DNA of 64,000 bases. Origin: Anthoceros angustus (lineage: Eukaryota; Streptophyta; Anthocerotopsida; Anthocerotales; Anthocerotaceae). The notes beneath the pieces are model-generated. The model ran no database searches, was not told where the DNA came from, and worked only from the letters and a program-made list of their open reading frames with translations. Where the stretch lies: assembly GCA_010909165.1 (NCBI GenBank), contig VJWM01000204.1, forward strand, positions 279,232-343,231, read 5' to 3'. A program made the position numbers and the translations under genes. Shown here one piece after another: positions 11,575 through 21,979 of this stretch; within the stretch, counting starts at the first letter, position 1; each line of letters opens with the position of its first letter.

Positions 11575-12190
11575 CGTGAAGGTGGACTGCAGCAGTGCAG
11601 AGACCTTGAGTTGCAAGTTGCTCCGATTCTTGAGAAGGATATTGGGACAAGCGCAATTCGCAAGCTGGGATACCTGAATCAACGGCAGGAGGAGACGGAC
11701 GAAAACAGACGAGGAGGGCGTTGCCCTTTATGGACTTGCTACCGCAGAGCAAAGCTTGAGGTGCAAGCGATGTACGAGGAGAAAAATTCCTCGTAACGCG
11801 GTGAGCAGGTCTGAGGTGATGCCGTACGACACTGGAGATGTCTAGACTGCAGCTGCCCAGCAAGCGTAAACGTGGAGCATACACGGGAAGTAAAGCCCTG
11901 CTCACTTGGAACCGGGAATCATCAAGGATACTATTGCAGATGCGGGCCGGCTGCAAAAACCGAGGGCCCTGCAGATTCTGAGAGCCCAGAGGAAGACGGT
12001 CGTTGGAAGTTGAAGAAGAAAATGCCTAGAAGCTGTGTGCTAAACTTCCTGCCTGCTGGAGCTGCTTATCTCGAGACTCGACTCGAAACAACAGTTTATT
12101 CCAGCGTGAAACTTTAAATCTAAGTTAAATCTAGAATTTCATACTTTCTCATGCTAACTGATTCCATAATGTCTTGCTTGGGACCATGAA
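11575..12190 (-). promoter_or_regulatory. Upstream/leader region of GLP C
   Basis: Conserved upstream sequence of the MAALPK-type GLP genes, shared with copies D, B, B', G and G'. It begins with CTGCTGCAGTCCACCTTCACG before the ATG and extends about 550 bp. It is followed by the AT-rich TAAATCTAAGTTAAATCTAGA block (~12113-12133) that is also present in the other GLP spacers. No strong TATA box was recognised near the start. Confidence 0.45.
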
Positions 12191-12216
12191 TCCTGCTCTT
12201 CATGTCCACATGCTCC

Positions 12217-12618
12217 GTTGTTTTGATTTTTTTTTTTTAATTTGGTATTTTGAAAATAAATCAAAACAACCCCGGGAGAAATCTTCAAGGGTTCGATTCC
12301 CCTATGTTACACATCAGATCATCCCAACAGAAGAGACTTTACTCTTCCCGAGGTCATTTGAGTCGTGCCTAGATACCATCGCAGGTTATGTGGGACTTGG
12401 GAAGAACTCCTCACCCACTAAAACTCCCACCTTTACCTTTGCCCGAGAATAAGGGCTGCCATACATTCTGCATCGGCTCCAATATGGTAATTCCCTTCGC
12501 CTTGTATGGCGCTGAAATTTGGGGCTGGATCTTCCTTCTTCTTGGGCGAAGGTGGAAAGGGTTCAATCTTCCTTTCCCGCTCACATTGCTTGTAAGCGCC
12601 GACTCCATTACCCATCCT
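12217..12618 (+). pseudogene. Left end of insertion with LINE-like fragment (duplicated piece)
   Basis: Duplicate of 14198-14600. It includes GTTGTTTTGAT, a poly-T run, and the start of the LINE-like reading frame (NMVIPFALYGAEIWG at about 12481-12525). The frame is shifted relative to the second copy and ends at the duplication junction. Confidence 0.6.
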
Positions 12619-12884
12619 CCTCGAATTCCAGTCACATGTGTGAAACGCATTCCAGTCGTCCAACATTACTTGAAAGGTGAAACACGCATCAGCCCAGATC
12701 GATGTGGTACCCAGTCTATTCACAAGTTTCTGAAGCCAGAAACTGCCAGTACATAGCTATGTAAATTCATCGTCGACGACATGGACATAATGTATGAGTA
12801 CTCCAGGACGATGGACTAGCAGTACTGGCAGGCCCTAAGCCTGCAGGGACTACTGGACAGTTTTAGAAACGATGTGCGGTAAAG

Positions 12885-13550
12885 CTAGGAGGAATCCACA
12901 AACTGGGCGAAGATGGAGTGCAATTGCTCCACCTCCTTTCCGCTGATGAAGAAGGACTTGGCCAGCAGCTCTGTTTTGATTCCTGACCCGAACAGCGCGA
13001 GTGGCATGAGCTGGATGCCCGGGTTCTGGCCGTTGAGCACATTGAGGCTGGCGGCGTGCGTCTTGCCCACATTGAGCTGGAAGTGGAGCAAGCCTCTGGG
13101 GAAGATGAAGGCCTCGCCCCTCTTCACCACCTTGGCGTACAGCTTGTTGCGACCGGTGTAGATCTCCCTTCGAGGCAGAAAAGAATCTCGGTGGCCAGGT
13201 TGTGGGTGTGGGGCATAATGACACCCGGCGCCAGGTCCAGGCGCGCCAGCGACAGGCCCAGCGTGTTGAGAGCAGGCCAGTCGCCCACGAAGCCGAAAGT
13301 GGCGGTGCCGTTCAATGGGTTGCCCGTGAGGTCGGCCTGCTTGCCCAGGTTAGCGAAGGCGAAATCTTCTGCTGTCACGTTGTCGGCCGGCCTGCAGGGG
13401 TAGCCGTTGATGGTCGCTCCCTTGGACAAATCGGCCACGCAGAAGTCCTGCAGGGGTCGGGTCGCTGGCACTGACTGCAATGGCAAGCACCAGCCCTGCG
13501 ATCGCAGCCACAGCACCCACAAACTGGATTGTCTTGGGTAAAGCGGCCAT
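12885..13550 (-). pseudogene. GLP: Germin-like protein copy D (frameshifted)
   Basis: Tandem duplicate of copy C, 666 nt (18 short of intact). Beyond the losses shared with C it lacks 12 bp around 13150 (between the KLYAKVV and EIYTGF coding parts), 3 bp near 13225 and one more base near 13457. Start is [10 protein letters not shown] (ATG 13548-13550) and stop is TAG at 12885. Because C and D are otherwise nearly identical, these are losses after the tandem duplication. Confidence 0.85.
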
Positions 13551-14197
13551 CGTGAAGGTGGACTGCAGCAGTGCAGAGACCTTGAGTTGCAAGTTGCTCC
13601 GATTCTTGAGAAGGATATTGGGACAAGCGCAATTCGCAAGCTGGGATACCTGAATCAACGGCAGGAGGAGACGGACGAAAACAGACGAGGAGGGCGTTGC
13701 CCTTTATGGACTTGCTACCGCAGAGCAAAGCTTGAGGTGCAAGCGATGTACGAGGAGAAAAATTCCTCGTAACGCGGTGAGCAGGTCTGAGGTGATGCCG
13801 TACGACACTGGAGATGTCTAGACTGCAGCTGCCCAGCAAGCGTAAACGTGGAGCATACACGGGAAGTAAAGCCCTGCTCACTTGGAACCGGGAATCATCA
13901 AGGATACTATTGCAGATGCGGGCTGGCTGCAAAACCGAGGGCCCTGCAGATTCTGAGAGCCCAGAGGAAGACGGTCGTTGGAAGTTGAAGAAGAAAATGC
14001 CTAGAAGCTGTGTGCTAAACTTCCTGCCTGCTGGAGCTGCTTATCTCGAGACTCGACTCCCGAAACAACAGTTTATTCCAGCGTGAAACTTTAAATCTAA
14101 GTTAAATCTAGAATTTCATACTTTCTCATGCTAACTGATTCCATAATGTCTTGCTTGGGACCATGAATCCTGCTCTTCATGTCCACATGCTCTCCGC
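13551..14197 (-). promoter_or_regulatory. Upstream/leader region of GLP D
   Basis: Nearly identical to 11575-12190. It ends at CTCCGCGTTGTTTTGAT, where the canonical GLP spacer (intact at 39725 and 33075) is interrupted by the 12.7-kb insertion. Confidence 0.5.
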
Positions 14198-14464
14198 GTT
14201 GTTTTGATTTTTTTTTTTTTAATTTGGTATTTTGAAAATAAATCAAAACAACCCCGGGGGAGAAATCTTCAAGGGTTCGATTCCCCTATGTTACACATCA
14301 GATCATCCCAACAGAAGAGACTTTACTCTTCCCGAGGTCATTTGAGTCGTGCCTAGATACCATCGCAGGTTATGTGGGACTTGGGAAGAACTCCCTCACC
14401 CACTAAAACTCCCCACCTTTACCTTTGCCCGAGAATAAGGGCTGCCATACATTGCTGCATCGGC

Positions 14465-14872
14465 TCCAATATGGTAATTCCCTTCGCCTTGTATGGCGCT
14501 GAAATTTGGGGCCTGGATCTTTCCCCTTCTTCTTGGGCGAAGGTGGAAAGGGTTCAATCTTCCTTTCCCCGCGCTCACATTGCTTGTAAGCGCTCGACTC
14601 CATTACCCATCCTCCTTTCTGAATTTGCAGCCTTTCCCCTCGAACTTGATGGCCTTTTTCGTCTCTCATCCTTTCTTTACCGCCTCCACCTCCTTGATAT
14701 TGCTAATCCCATTTTAGATCCCCTTTACCTCCTCCTTGCCTTTAGGTCCTCCCGCTTCCGCTCAATCACCCACAAGCTTCTTTTTGCTGGCTTTCTCAAG
14801 CTGCCAACTGGCTTAGAAGATTCGAGTTTGAACCTTTTCGACTCCCTGCTTGGCCCTCTCCCTCCTCCCAAC
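14465..14872 (+). pseudogene. LINE-like reverse transcriptase C-terminal fragment, 5' part
   Basis: An open frame reads NMVIPFALYGAEIWG, AKVERVQSSF, CKRSTPLPILLSEFAAFPLE, LFRLSSFLYRLHLLD. This is the typical sequence after the catalytic core of non-LTR retrotransposon reverse transcriptases (YGxExWG, then the VQ..F...ST...LL.E....PL motif). The frame is interrupted at codon AAC (14870-14872) by the Copia element and resumes in frame at 21842. The catalytic core is absent, so it is a fragment. Confidence 0.6.
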
Positions 14873-15054
14873 TGTTAGTAAATAGGGTTTTTACCCCGCC
14901 CTTGGGTTAAATAATTTAGGGTAATATACCTTTTCGTAACTTAGGGTTACACAGATAATTTTGTATATAAACACACATTGCCTTTGATTTAATTCATTCA
15001 TCATTTGTGCACTTGTATGTTCTGAGTAGAATAGCTTCCGCTTATTTATTTACA
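14873..15054 (+). repeat. Copia 5' LTR
   Basis: 182 bp, TG...CA ends. Contains GTATATAAAC (TATATA at 14964-14969), a plausible core promoter for the genomic RNA. Confidence 0.92.
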
Positions 15055-15067
15055 TGGTATCAGAGCT
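15055..15067 (+). promoter_or_regulatory. Copia primer-binding site
   Basis: TGGTATCAGAGCT directly abuts the 5' LTR and matches the complement of the initiator methionine tRNA 3' end, the usual minus-strand primer of plant Copia elements. Confidence 0.88.
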
Positions 15068-15268
15068 AAATACAATCTAATGCTGCAATGCTGAGCCTCT
15101 AGATCGCATTATGCACATAAGATAGCACACTTTGTTTTAGAATAGGCTACGTTGTGTGCATGATGGATTGTAGGCCCTGCATGCGTGTCACTAGGTTATT
15201 TGATTCTGGAGAATGCCTGAGCTTCTAACAAATGATGCTATTAAAAGACGTTAGGAAATCTTGTCGAT

Positions 15269-15880
15269 ATGACTCGTAGGAATTTCAACCGTCTCCACTG
15301 GGCTGTTGAGCATTTCTGCAACCACAGAGCTAGGCATCAATCACCTAGCAGAATTTCAGATAGCTATCCTGAAGAGACGTCTAACCCATTCTCTACCAGG
15401 TTACAAAGGCTAGCTGAGTTGATCTTTGAGTCACAGTGTGATTCTCCTCTTAACAGAAGTCGTCGTCGGGCTGAGGAGAGAAGGACCACGGCTGCACATT
15501 GACAAGAGGCCCAAGTGTTAGAAGGAGATCGTGAAGCTAGGCTATCTCTTTCCAGCCTACGTGCAGAATTTGCAGCCAGATTCGCAATCCAAGAGGCAGC
15601 GATTTCAGAATTGCAATCCAGCATCACGACAGTTGGAGCCTTGGCTTCAGCGATCTTGCATTCTGTCCAACGTGCTGACAATCACGTGATTGGAGCACAC
15701 GATTGCTTGGTAGATGTTGGAGGGGCAGTCATCCGTCTTGCTGCTCATCAAGGGTTGACATTGGATACCTGGCCTGCTACTTTCAGAGGATTGGATTCTC
15801 GAGTCCGCATCACCGGATGTTCGGTGAGCTTGAGATTATTCGTACCGCCGCGCGCAAGGGAGGCATCTGAGGCGGCTTGA
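15269..15880 (+). pseudogene. Leader ORF of the Copia element, one in-frame stop
   Basis: A 204-codon frame lies in the ~1.08-kb leader between the primer-binding site and gag. It starts MTRRNFNRLHWAVEHFCNH and is broken by a single TGA (15500-15502). It then continues in the same frame as VLEGDREARLSLSSLRAEFA, FAIQEAAISELQSSITTVG and further. It is Arg-rich then helical, possibly coiled coil. No known domain was recognised. Gag-pol is long enough without it, so this would be an additional leader protein or a remnant. Whether it was ever translated cannot be told from this copy. Confidence 0.4.
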
Positions 15881-16135
15881 TTTTCACGGGATTCAGACCT
15901 GGTGGGCGCTCCATCGCAGGTGCATCGCGTCAGGCAGCACCTGGCAACGGAGGTCTGCAGGCTGATCCCAATCGTCATGACCACCAGACTTGACGGTTGG
16001 TACACCTAGACACCTGTCACCAAATGTTGCATGTGAGGAGGCATCTTGCCCTAACTATAGCGTTTCATATCATTTAATTTAGAGAACGGGTGTCACCCTA
16101 ATGAAACGTTACTTGAGCATTTTCCTTACCTCTTC

Positions 16136-19100
16136 ATGCCTTTTTGGGATGATTCTGATAGCGATGTTGATGAGTCTTCAGATGTAGAGGAGGACTTCTT
16201 GCAGTCCCTTGCATCCCACTTTCCATCCTTTGTTTTGCCTGCATTTCTACAGAATCAACCCCCACCAGTCCTACAGTCAGTAGCTTCGTTAACCATGGGA
16301 ACTATTGTAGCTGGGTCTACTTACTCTGGTGAATTCAAAGAAAAGGATAGATTTGACGGGAAGCCTGCTAGATTCGAGAGCTGGAAGGCTCGAATGAAAG
16401 CAAACTTAAACGCCCGCGACGTTTGGGAGTTTGTAGATGGCACAATCCCCAATCCCTTTACTGTCCCGTCCATTGCACTTCAACAACCCACAGCTGATGA
16501 CAAAGCCAAGTGGACAAAAGGAAACAAGGTGGCATTTGCTATCATCCTTAGTGGTCTAGACGAGGCAACTGTTACAGAAGTGGATTTTCTAGAGACAGCA
16601 GCAGCTGTCTGGAACCAGTTAGTGGATACTTACCAAGTTAAGAATGTTTGTACCTTGATTCATGTTCGAGAACAATTTCATAGTCTAAGGATGAAGGAAG
16701 GGGATCCTGTTGGGGCCTATGTCACAAAGTTGAGGTACCTCCGGGCACAGCTGTCCGTGATGGGAGCCAAGACGACTGATGTGGAAATGGTTGCTCAACT
16801 GCTGACCGGCTTGCCTCCCTCCTACCAGACTTTTATCTCCGGCCAAAATGCTTCTTTGCGGGCTGCCTATCAAGCAGCAGCAAGTGGACAGCCTACTAAC
16901 TTGGACTTGAATGAGGTCATAGGCGCGCTTCTGCAAGAGGAGCAAAGCCGACATAAATTTGGTGGCAATCGAATGCGTGGTGAAAAGGTTCTCTTTGCTG
17001 CAAAAGGCAAAGGACCTTGGAAGGGGAAAGGAAAGAAGGGGAACTCACCTCAGAATCAGCAATCCTCGACATCTGCCACTGCCACACCAAAAAGACAGGG
17101 TAATTGTAACTGGTGCCAAGTCCCAGGTCACTGGGAACGTGACTGTCGCAAAAAGAAAGCTGGTGAAGCCAAGAAGGATAGCAAACCTGAGGCACATGTC
17201 ACTTCTAATGAGAAGACAACCCAGCAAAAACACAAGAGCAGCAGTTCTGTGCTAACAGTTTGCTTGACTTCTTACAGGGAAAATCCATCTTCTTGGTTTG
17301 TTGATTCAGGTGCCACAGCGCACGTTTGCAACAACCGTCAGCTCTTCTCCACCTTTCATAAACTGAGGTCACCCCAATCTGTCTTTGTTGGTGACTCTAG
17401 AGGGGTAGAAGTCAAGGGCTGTGGAAGGGTAGTGATACCTTTGCTTGGCGGGGCGTCCTTGCATTTAGAAGATGTGCTATTTGTACCTGACATGAGCAAG
17501 AACCTGTTGAGTATTAGGGCTGTTGCACAAAGTCAAAGGTATGGTTTCCGTTTTGAGGACAGCAAGTGCTACATTTATGAGCTAGATCGTCCTCATGACT
17601 ATGTTGCCAAGGCCATACTTGTGAATGACCTGTATCAGCTTGTTACAGTCTCTAAGTCGAAGGCCAGGGCTCTAGTAGTTGCGTCTCATGCACTAGCTAT
17701 TGTTTGGCACGCTAGATTAGGACATGTTAACAAGTTTAAGCTGAATGTCATGGCTAATTCAGATTTGTATAGGGAAAAATTACCTTCATGTTCCAAGCTT
17801 CTAGAGGCCTGCAGCTCTTGCATTCTGTCCAAGCAGAAAGAGTTGCCCTTCAAAAATAGAGCACCAAATCGTGCTAAGGCCTTACTTGAACTCATCCATG
17901 CTGATATCGCTGGGAAGATCCAAGTCAAGTCGTTAGGTGGAGCAGAATACTACCTGACTTTGACAGATGATTTCTCAAGGTATACGTGGACTTTCCCTCT
18001 CAAATACAAGAGTGATGCATATGAGCAGATTGCTGCCTGGATCCCTATGGTTCAACGTCAGACGGGTCACCTGGTCAAGTGCTTCAGGACTGATAACGGC
18101 GGAGAGTTCACTGGTAACAATTTTAATGAGATGTTCAAACAGTATGGAATAATCCGCCAACTTTCAGTCCCCTACACGCAGCAGCAAAACGGGGTGGCTG
18201 AACGTAAGAACCAGACCATCATGGGTATGACCAGGAGCATGCTGTCCTATTCAGGTTTACCAAAAACATATTGGGCAGAGGCTGCTGTCACTGCAACTTA
18301 TTTGTTGAATCGAGTGGTGACGACAACTCTGCCAGGGAAAACTCCTTATGAGGCCTTTTGGGGACGAAAGCCTAGTCTTCTGCACTTGAAGGTGTTTGGA
18401 TCTCTTGCTTTTGCGTTCATACCTGAAGCAAAGAGGAAGAAGTTAGATAATCGCTCTAGACAGCTGGTGTTTGTTGGATACTCAGAAGAGTCTAAGGCGT
18501 ACAAGCTTTATGATCCAGTTACCTCCAAGATAACATTATCACGTACTGCTGTATTCAAGGAGCTCACCTTCCCACATTCAGAAAAGGATATGACGGGCAA
18601 TGCTGACAGTTCTTCCAGTGACAGCAGTTTGGTTGACCCCAGTTCTCTAGAGGTACCTGTTTCATATCCTCAGTCAGATGGTGAGGCACCGGATGCTGGT
18701 GATTCTGTAGCTGTGGATGAGATTCTTAATCCTCCAGACCCCCAGCATCCCAATCTGCAGGCAACAGCACATGATCATTTTGCTGCTGATGCAGCACCTC
18801 TAGGACATGATGATCATAATTCAGACCATGATGCTGAAAGGGCTTACCCTGGATCAGATGTGGACAGTCACATCTTTGAGGATGCTGCAAGCATGGACAG
18901 TGACAGTGCTCATGAGTCTGCTGGTTCCGCTGATTTGCATCCAGAATCAGCTCATCCTGACGAAGAGGGAGCACCTCCTGCCCCTGCAGTGGGGGATACA
19001 TCCCCTAGATATCCTGTTCGTGAAAGACGAGCACGGGCAGATTGGCAGGAACCTCCCTATCAGTCAATTGATTTTCGCAGATCCTCCGCACATGTTGCCG

Positions 19101-20713
19101 ACGTTCATGTTCCAGATGTTCGGCCTGATCCTCAGAGCTATAAGGAAGCACTTGAGGGACCTGATGGCAAGCATTGGCGAATTTCTATTAATGACGAGTA
19201 CAACTCCCTTGTAAAGAACAACACTTGGGAGTTGATAGACCTGCCACCTGGTAGGAAACCCATCACGTGTAAGTGGGTTTTCAAGACGAAATTAAAGGGA
19301 GATGGCACCATAGCAAGATACAAATCACGCTTAGTAGCCCGAGGTTTTTCACAGATACCTGGCATTGATTATGGAGACACGTTTTCGCCTATCGTGAAGC
19401 CGCCTTCTGTTAGGATTTTACTTGCTATGGCTGCCCAATTTGATCTCGAATTGCATCAGATGGATGTGTGTACGGCCTTTCTTCACGGTGAGCTTGAAGA
19501 AGTTTTGTACATGGTCCAGCCTGAAGGGTTCGTCGACAAGCAGTTTCCTGACAAGGTCTGTAAATTGTTAAAGACGATTTATGGGCTCAAGCAGAGCCCT
19601 CGTGCATGGTATAAAAGGATCATGAAATTTCTCAAGAAGCACGGCTTTGTACAGTCCCCAGCAGATTCCAATGTTTTTTACCTTGCTTCTGATGGCTTCT
19701 TCGTCATTCTGGCACTTTATGTTGATGATGCGATCTTGTTGAGTAATCACCCTGATCAGATGGACAAAGTCAAAGTTCTCCTCCGATCGGAGTTTGAGAT
19801 GACAGATCAGGGTCCCCTTGCCTTCTGTCTCGGCATCTAGATTCTACGAGACAGGGCACAAGGCACCATGATTCTGCATCAGACAAAGTACATCAAAGAG
19901 ATTTTGAAGCGATTCCATCTTGACTCTGCGAAGTCCGTGTCTACACCAACTGCAGTGGGGGAAAAGCTGACCTGTGAGCAGTCTCCGCAAGATGCTGTTG
20001 ATGAGGAGTCAATGGCTGGAGTTCCGTATGCTGAGGCTGTAGGGTGCTTAATTTTTCTTGCCAATTGGACACGTCCTGACATTAGCTACTCTGTCAGCAT
20101 TGTGTCACAATTCTTGAAGGCACCTGGACGAGTACACTGGGGTGCTGTTAAGCGTATCTATCGTTATCTACGAGGCACTCTGCAGTATGGTTTACATTAC
20201 ACCAGGACCAGTGAGAGGGAGCTTACCTTATCTGCTTTTTCTGATGCCGACTGGGCATCTGATGCAAACACAAGGAAGAGTCTCTCTGCACATGTCTTTC
20301 TACTTGCTCAAGGTGCTGTAAACTGGTCTTGTAAGAAACAGACCTCGCTGGCCTTGTCTTCTACTGAAGCTGAGTATAAGGCCTTGACGGATGTGTGCAA
20401 GGAGTTAGAATGGGAGCGGCAATTTTTGGGTGCTGTGCACTTACCTCAGAAAGGGCCAACCCTGTTGTTATGTGATAACTTGTCTGCTATCGCCTTGGTG
20501 TCCAATCCTCGCTTTCATGCGAGAACCAAACACATCGAGCTTTACCATCATTATATTCGCGATGTGGCTGAAAGAGGCATAGTCAAAGTGAAATACGTCA
20601 GCACTGATGACAATACTGCTGACATTCTTACAAAGGGCTTGAGCAAGCCAAAGCACTACAAGCACCTTTCAGCCTTGGGGCTGAGGGTGTTTACTATGCC
20701 TACTGCAGCCTAA
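16136..20713 (+). pseudogene. Copia gag-pol polyprotein with one nonsense codon
   Basis: A 1,526-codon frame starting MPFWDDSDSDVDES. Order: gag (UBN2 type, roughly residues 70-300), zinc knuckle CNWCQVPGHWERDC at 324-337, aspartic protease VDSGATAHV (catalytic D390), GAG-pre-integrase WHARLGH near 523, integrase core D590, D653 and E689, reverse transcriptase with YVDD at 1195-1198, and RNase H with SDADWASDA and TEAEYKA. The only defect is TAG at 19838-19840 (codon 1235), in the late RT region where LGI-Q-ILRD would be expected; a C-to-T change of CAG explains it. The frame continues unbroken to 20713. No frameshift is present in 4.6 kb, unlike the GLP, PPR and IleRS sequences. As it stands it would lack RNase H and is probably non-autonomous. 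Confidence 0.95.
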
Positions 20714-20961
20714 GAAATACTTCACCAACCTATAGCAGCAGAATTGCCAGCTGACACGAACATGACATGTCCTCGCAGGGACTGCTTTACAGTCTACTTT
20801 GCTGGGTCCTCTGTGGACAGGGCATGTCCCCATGCTGTCTCTGTGCTGCATACAGGTTGAAGGAAGAACATGGCATGTTCAGTGGATGAAGCGTTCCTGC
20901 TACACCTAATCGTGAATATGACCAAAACACTGGAAAATTTTCTATGCGCAAGCTTACCAGG
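20714..20961. other. Copia 3' untranslated stretch
   Basis: Between the gag-pol stop and the antisense ORF stop. Contains repeats of the word (G/A)CATG(T/A)C near 20760-20830 but no recognised feature. Confidence 0.4.
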
Positions 20962-21528
20962 CTAGGACGGTGGTCTGTAGATGTAGCCCAGGAGCTCTAA
21001 CTCTCTGATCACAGCTCTGCATTCAGCAGGAGTCAGGGGGTGCGCTAGGATGTCCTTGGGCTGCGACTGCTGCAACAGCGTTTCAAGTTCCATTGTCCTT
21101 TCTCTCGTAGAGTTCAGAACAGTCTTCAATTCGTCACACTTCTCCAGCGTTTTATGGAGATGCCACAAGAGGTTGCGCTTAGTCTGACTAGGCCACCAGG
21201 AGCTAGGGCATGCAGGTTGAGCTGCGGCAGCGGGAGTACTCTGCTGGGCTGCTTCCCGTTGAGAGGGAGCCTTGGTCTTCTTCTTGCTGTCGTGGTGCTC
21301 CAGCTTGGCTCTGGATTGGTGAGTCGCTAGGTCGCTGTCCTCCTCGTCTGTGCTGTACCGAGAAGCCTCCTTTAGCTCAGGTGGAGATCGTGATCTCTTC
21401 CTCCTGGGGAATCCACAGTTCTTGAGGCGAGCCATCGTGCTCTCTACCACTATCACCACGAAGATGGTTAGGGCGATGATCGCCTTCAGCTCCATAAGTA
21501 GGCACCACGTCGCAGGCGTGGCTTCCAT
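20962..21528 (-). CDS. Antisense ORF in Copia 3' region: predicted membrane-anchored basic protein
   Basis: A 188-codon open frame on the strand opposite gag-pol, lying between the pol stop and the 3' LTR. It starts at ATG 21526-21528 (MEATPATWCL). Visible parts: a hydrophobic segment at about residues 12-29 (ELKAIIALTIFVVIVV), a basic nuclear-signal-like patch PRRKRSRSPP at 41-50, an acidic/Ser stretch DEEDSD at 61-66, a Lys-rich patch SKKKTK at 81-86, an Ala/Pro/Gln linker, and a helical, possibly coiled-coil C-terminal part at 110-147 (HKTLEKCDELKTVL, ERTMELETLLQQ). No known family was recognised. Antisense ORFs near the 3' LTR are known in some plant Gypsy (Tat-type) elements; one in a Copia element would be less usual. 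It could be a captured host exon or an env-like accessory gene. Confidence 0.5.
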   Translation of the reverse strand: MEATPATWCLLMELKAIIALTIFVVIVVESTMARLKNCGFPRRKRSRSPPELKEASRYSTDEEDSDLATHQSRAKLEHHDSKKKTKAPSQREAAQQSTPAAAAQPACPSSWWPSQTKRNLLWHLHKTLEKCDELKTVLNSTRERTMELETLLQQSQPKDILAHPLTPAECRAVIRELELLGYIYRPPS

Positions 21529-21642
21529 GATGCATACAGAGGTATACGAAGAGACTGCCGCGAGGAGCTTGCTTTGCGCCTGAATGTTGTGTTCGCACAG
21601 CCCGTTTTTATTAGATGCTCTGCTGTTTAACCCTACGGACGG

Positions 21643-21654
21643 GTTAAGAGGGAG
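21643..21654 (+). promoter_or_regulatory. Copia polypurine tract
   Basis: Purine run AAGAGGGAG immediately upstream of the 3' LTR, the expected plus-strand primer site. Confidence 0.75.
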
Positions 21655-21836
21655 TGTTAGTAAATAGGGTTTTTACCCCGCCCTTGGGTTAAATAATTTA
21701 GGGTAATATACCTTTTCGTAACTTAGGGTTACACAGATAATTTTGTATATAAACACAAATTGCCTTTGATTTAATTCATTCATCATTTGTGCACTTGTAT
21801 GTTCTGAGTAGAATAGCTTCCGCTTATTTATTTACA
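21655..21836 (+). repeat. Copia 3' LTR
   Basis: 182 bp, matching the 5' LTR with one visible substitution. Followed by the target duplication CCAAC. Its TTTATATACAAA-like reading on the minus strand could in principle start antisense transcription toward 21528. Confidence 0.92.
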
Positions 21837-21841
21837 CCAAC

Positions 21842-21979
21842 TCCCCCTTTCTCACATCCCCCAACCACTCCATTCGCAGGGCCCTTAAATTAAGATACCT
21901 TCGCCTCACCTGGTCCCCTCTTTCCCTTTCCCCCCTCTCACTTCTAGACTCCGCTTTTACAAAGACGAGCTCCAGTTAA
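21842..21979 (+). pseudogene. LINE-like fragment, 3' part after Copia insertion
   Basis: With Copia and one CCAAC copy removed, the frame of 14465-14872 continues for ~46 codons (SPFLTSPNHSIRRALKLRYL, then RLTWSPLSLS) to a TAA. In-frame continuity across the insertion site supports Copia having inserted into a LINE-like ORF. No further domain is visible. Confidence 0.55.

Larger units (their letters stand above)
10627..14610. repeat. Tandem duplication, ~1,992-bp unit, two copies
   Basis: Bases ~10627-12618 and ~12619-14610 are two head-to-tail copies. Each holds the 3' module, a whole minus-strand GLP (C or D), its upstream region and the first ~400 bp of the LINE-bearing insertion. GLP stop codons are 1,992 bp apart (10893 and 12885). 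The junction near 12619 joins LINE sequence (CCCATCCTCC) to the downstream module (CCTCGAATTCC), sharing TCCTC, a microhomology junction. Confidence 0.85.
14873..21836 (+). mobile_element. Ty1/Copia LTR retrotransposon, nearly intact
   Basis: A 6,964-bp element with 182-bp LTRs beginning TGTTAG and ending TTTACA, a primer-binding site right after the 5' LTR, gag-pol in Copia order (gag, protease, integrase, reverse transcriptase, RNase H), a purine tract before the 3' LTR, and a 5-bp target duplication CCAAC (14868-14872 and 21837-21841). The LTRs appear to differ at one position (ACACACATT versus ACACAAATT), so insertion was recent. It interrupts a LINE-like frame. Two extra open frames, one before gag and one antisense after pol, are listed separately. 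Confidence 0.95.

Noticed and set aside
12280-12310. tRNA-like T-arm (GGGTTCGATTCCCCT), also at 14265-14292
   Set aside because: The GTTCGATTCC core resembles a B box, but no D arm, anticodon arm or acceptor stem can be formed upstream; it is part of the duplicated insert end.
19838-19840. Programmed readthrough of the TAG in Copia pol
   Set aside because: The stop lies inside the late RT region, not at a gag-pol boundary, and the following bases ATTCTA do not match a known readthrough context; a point mutation is simpler.
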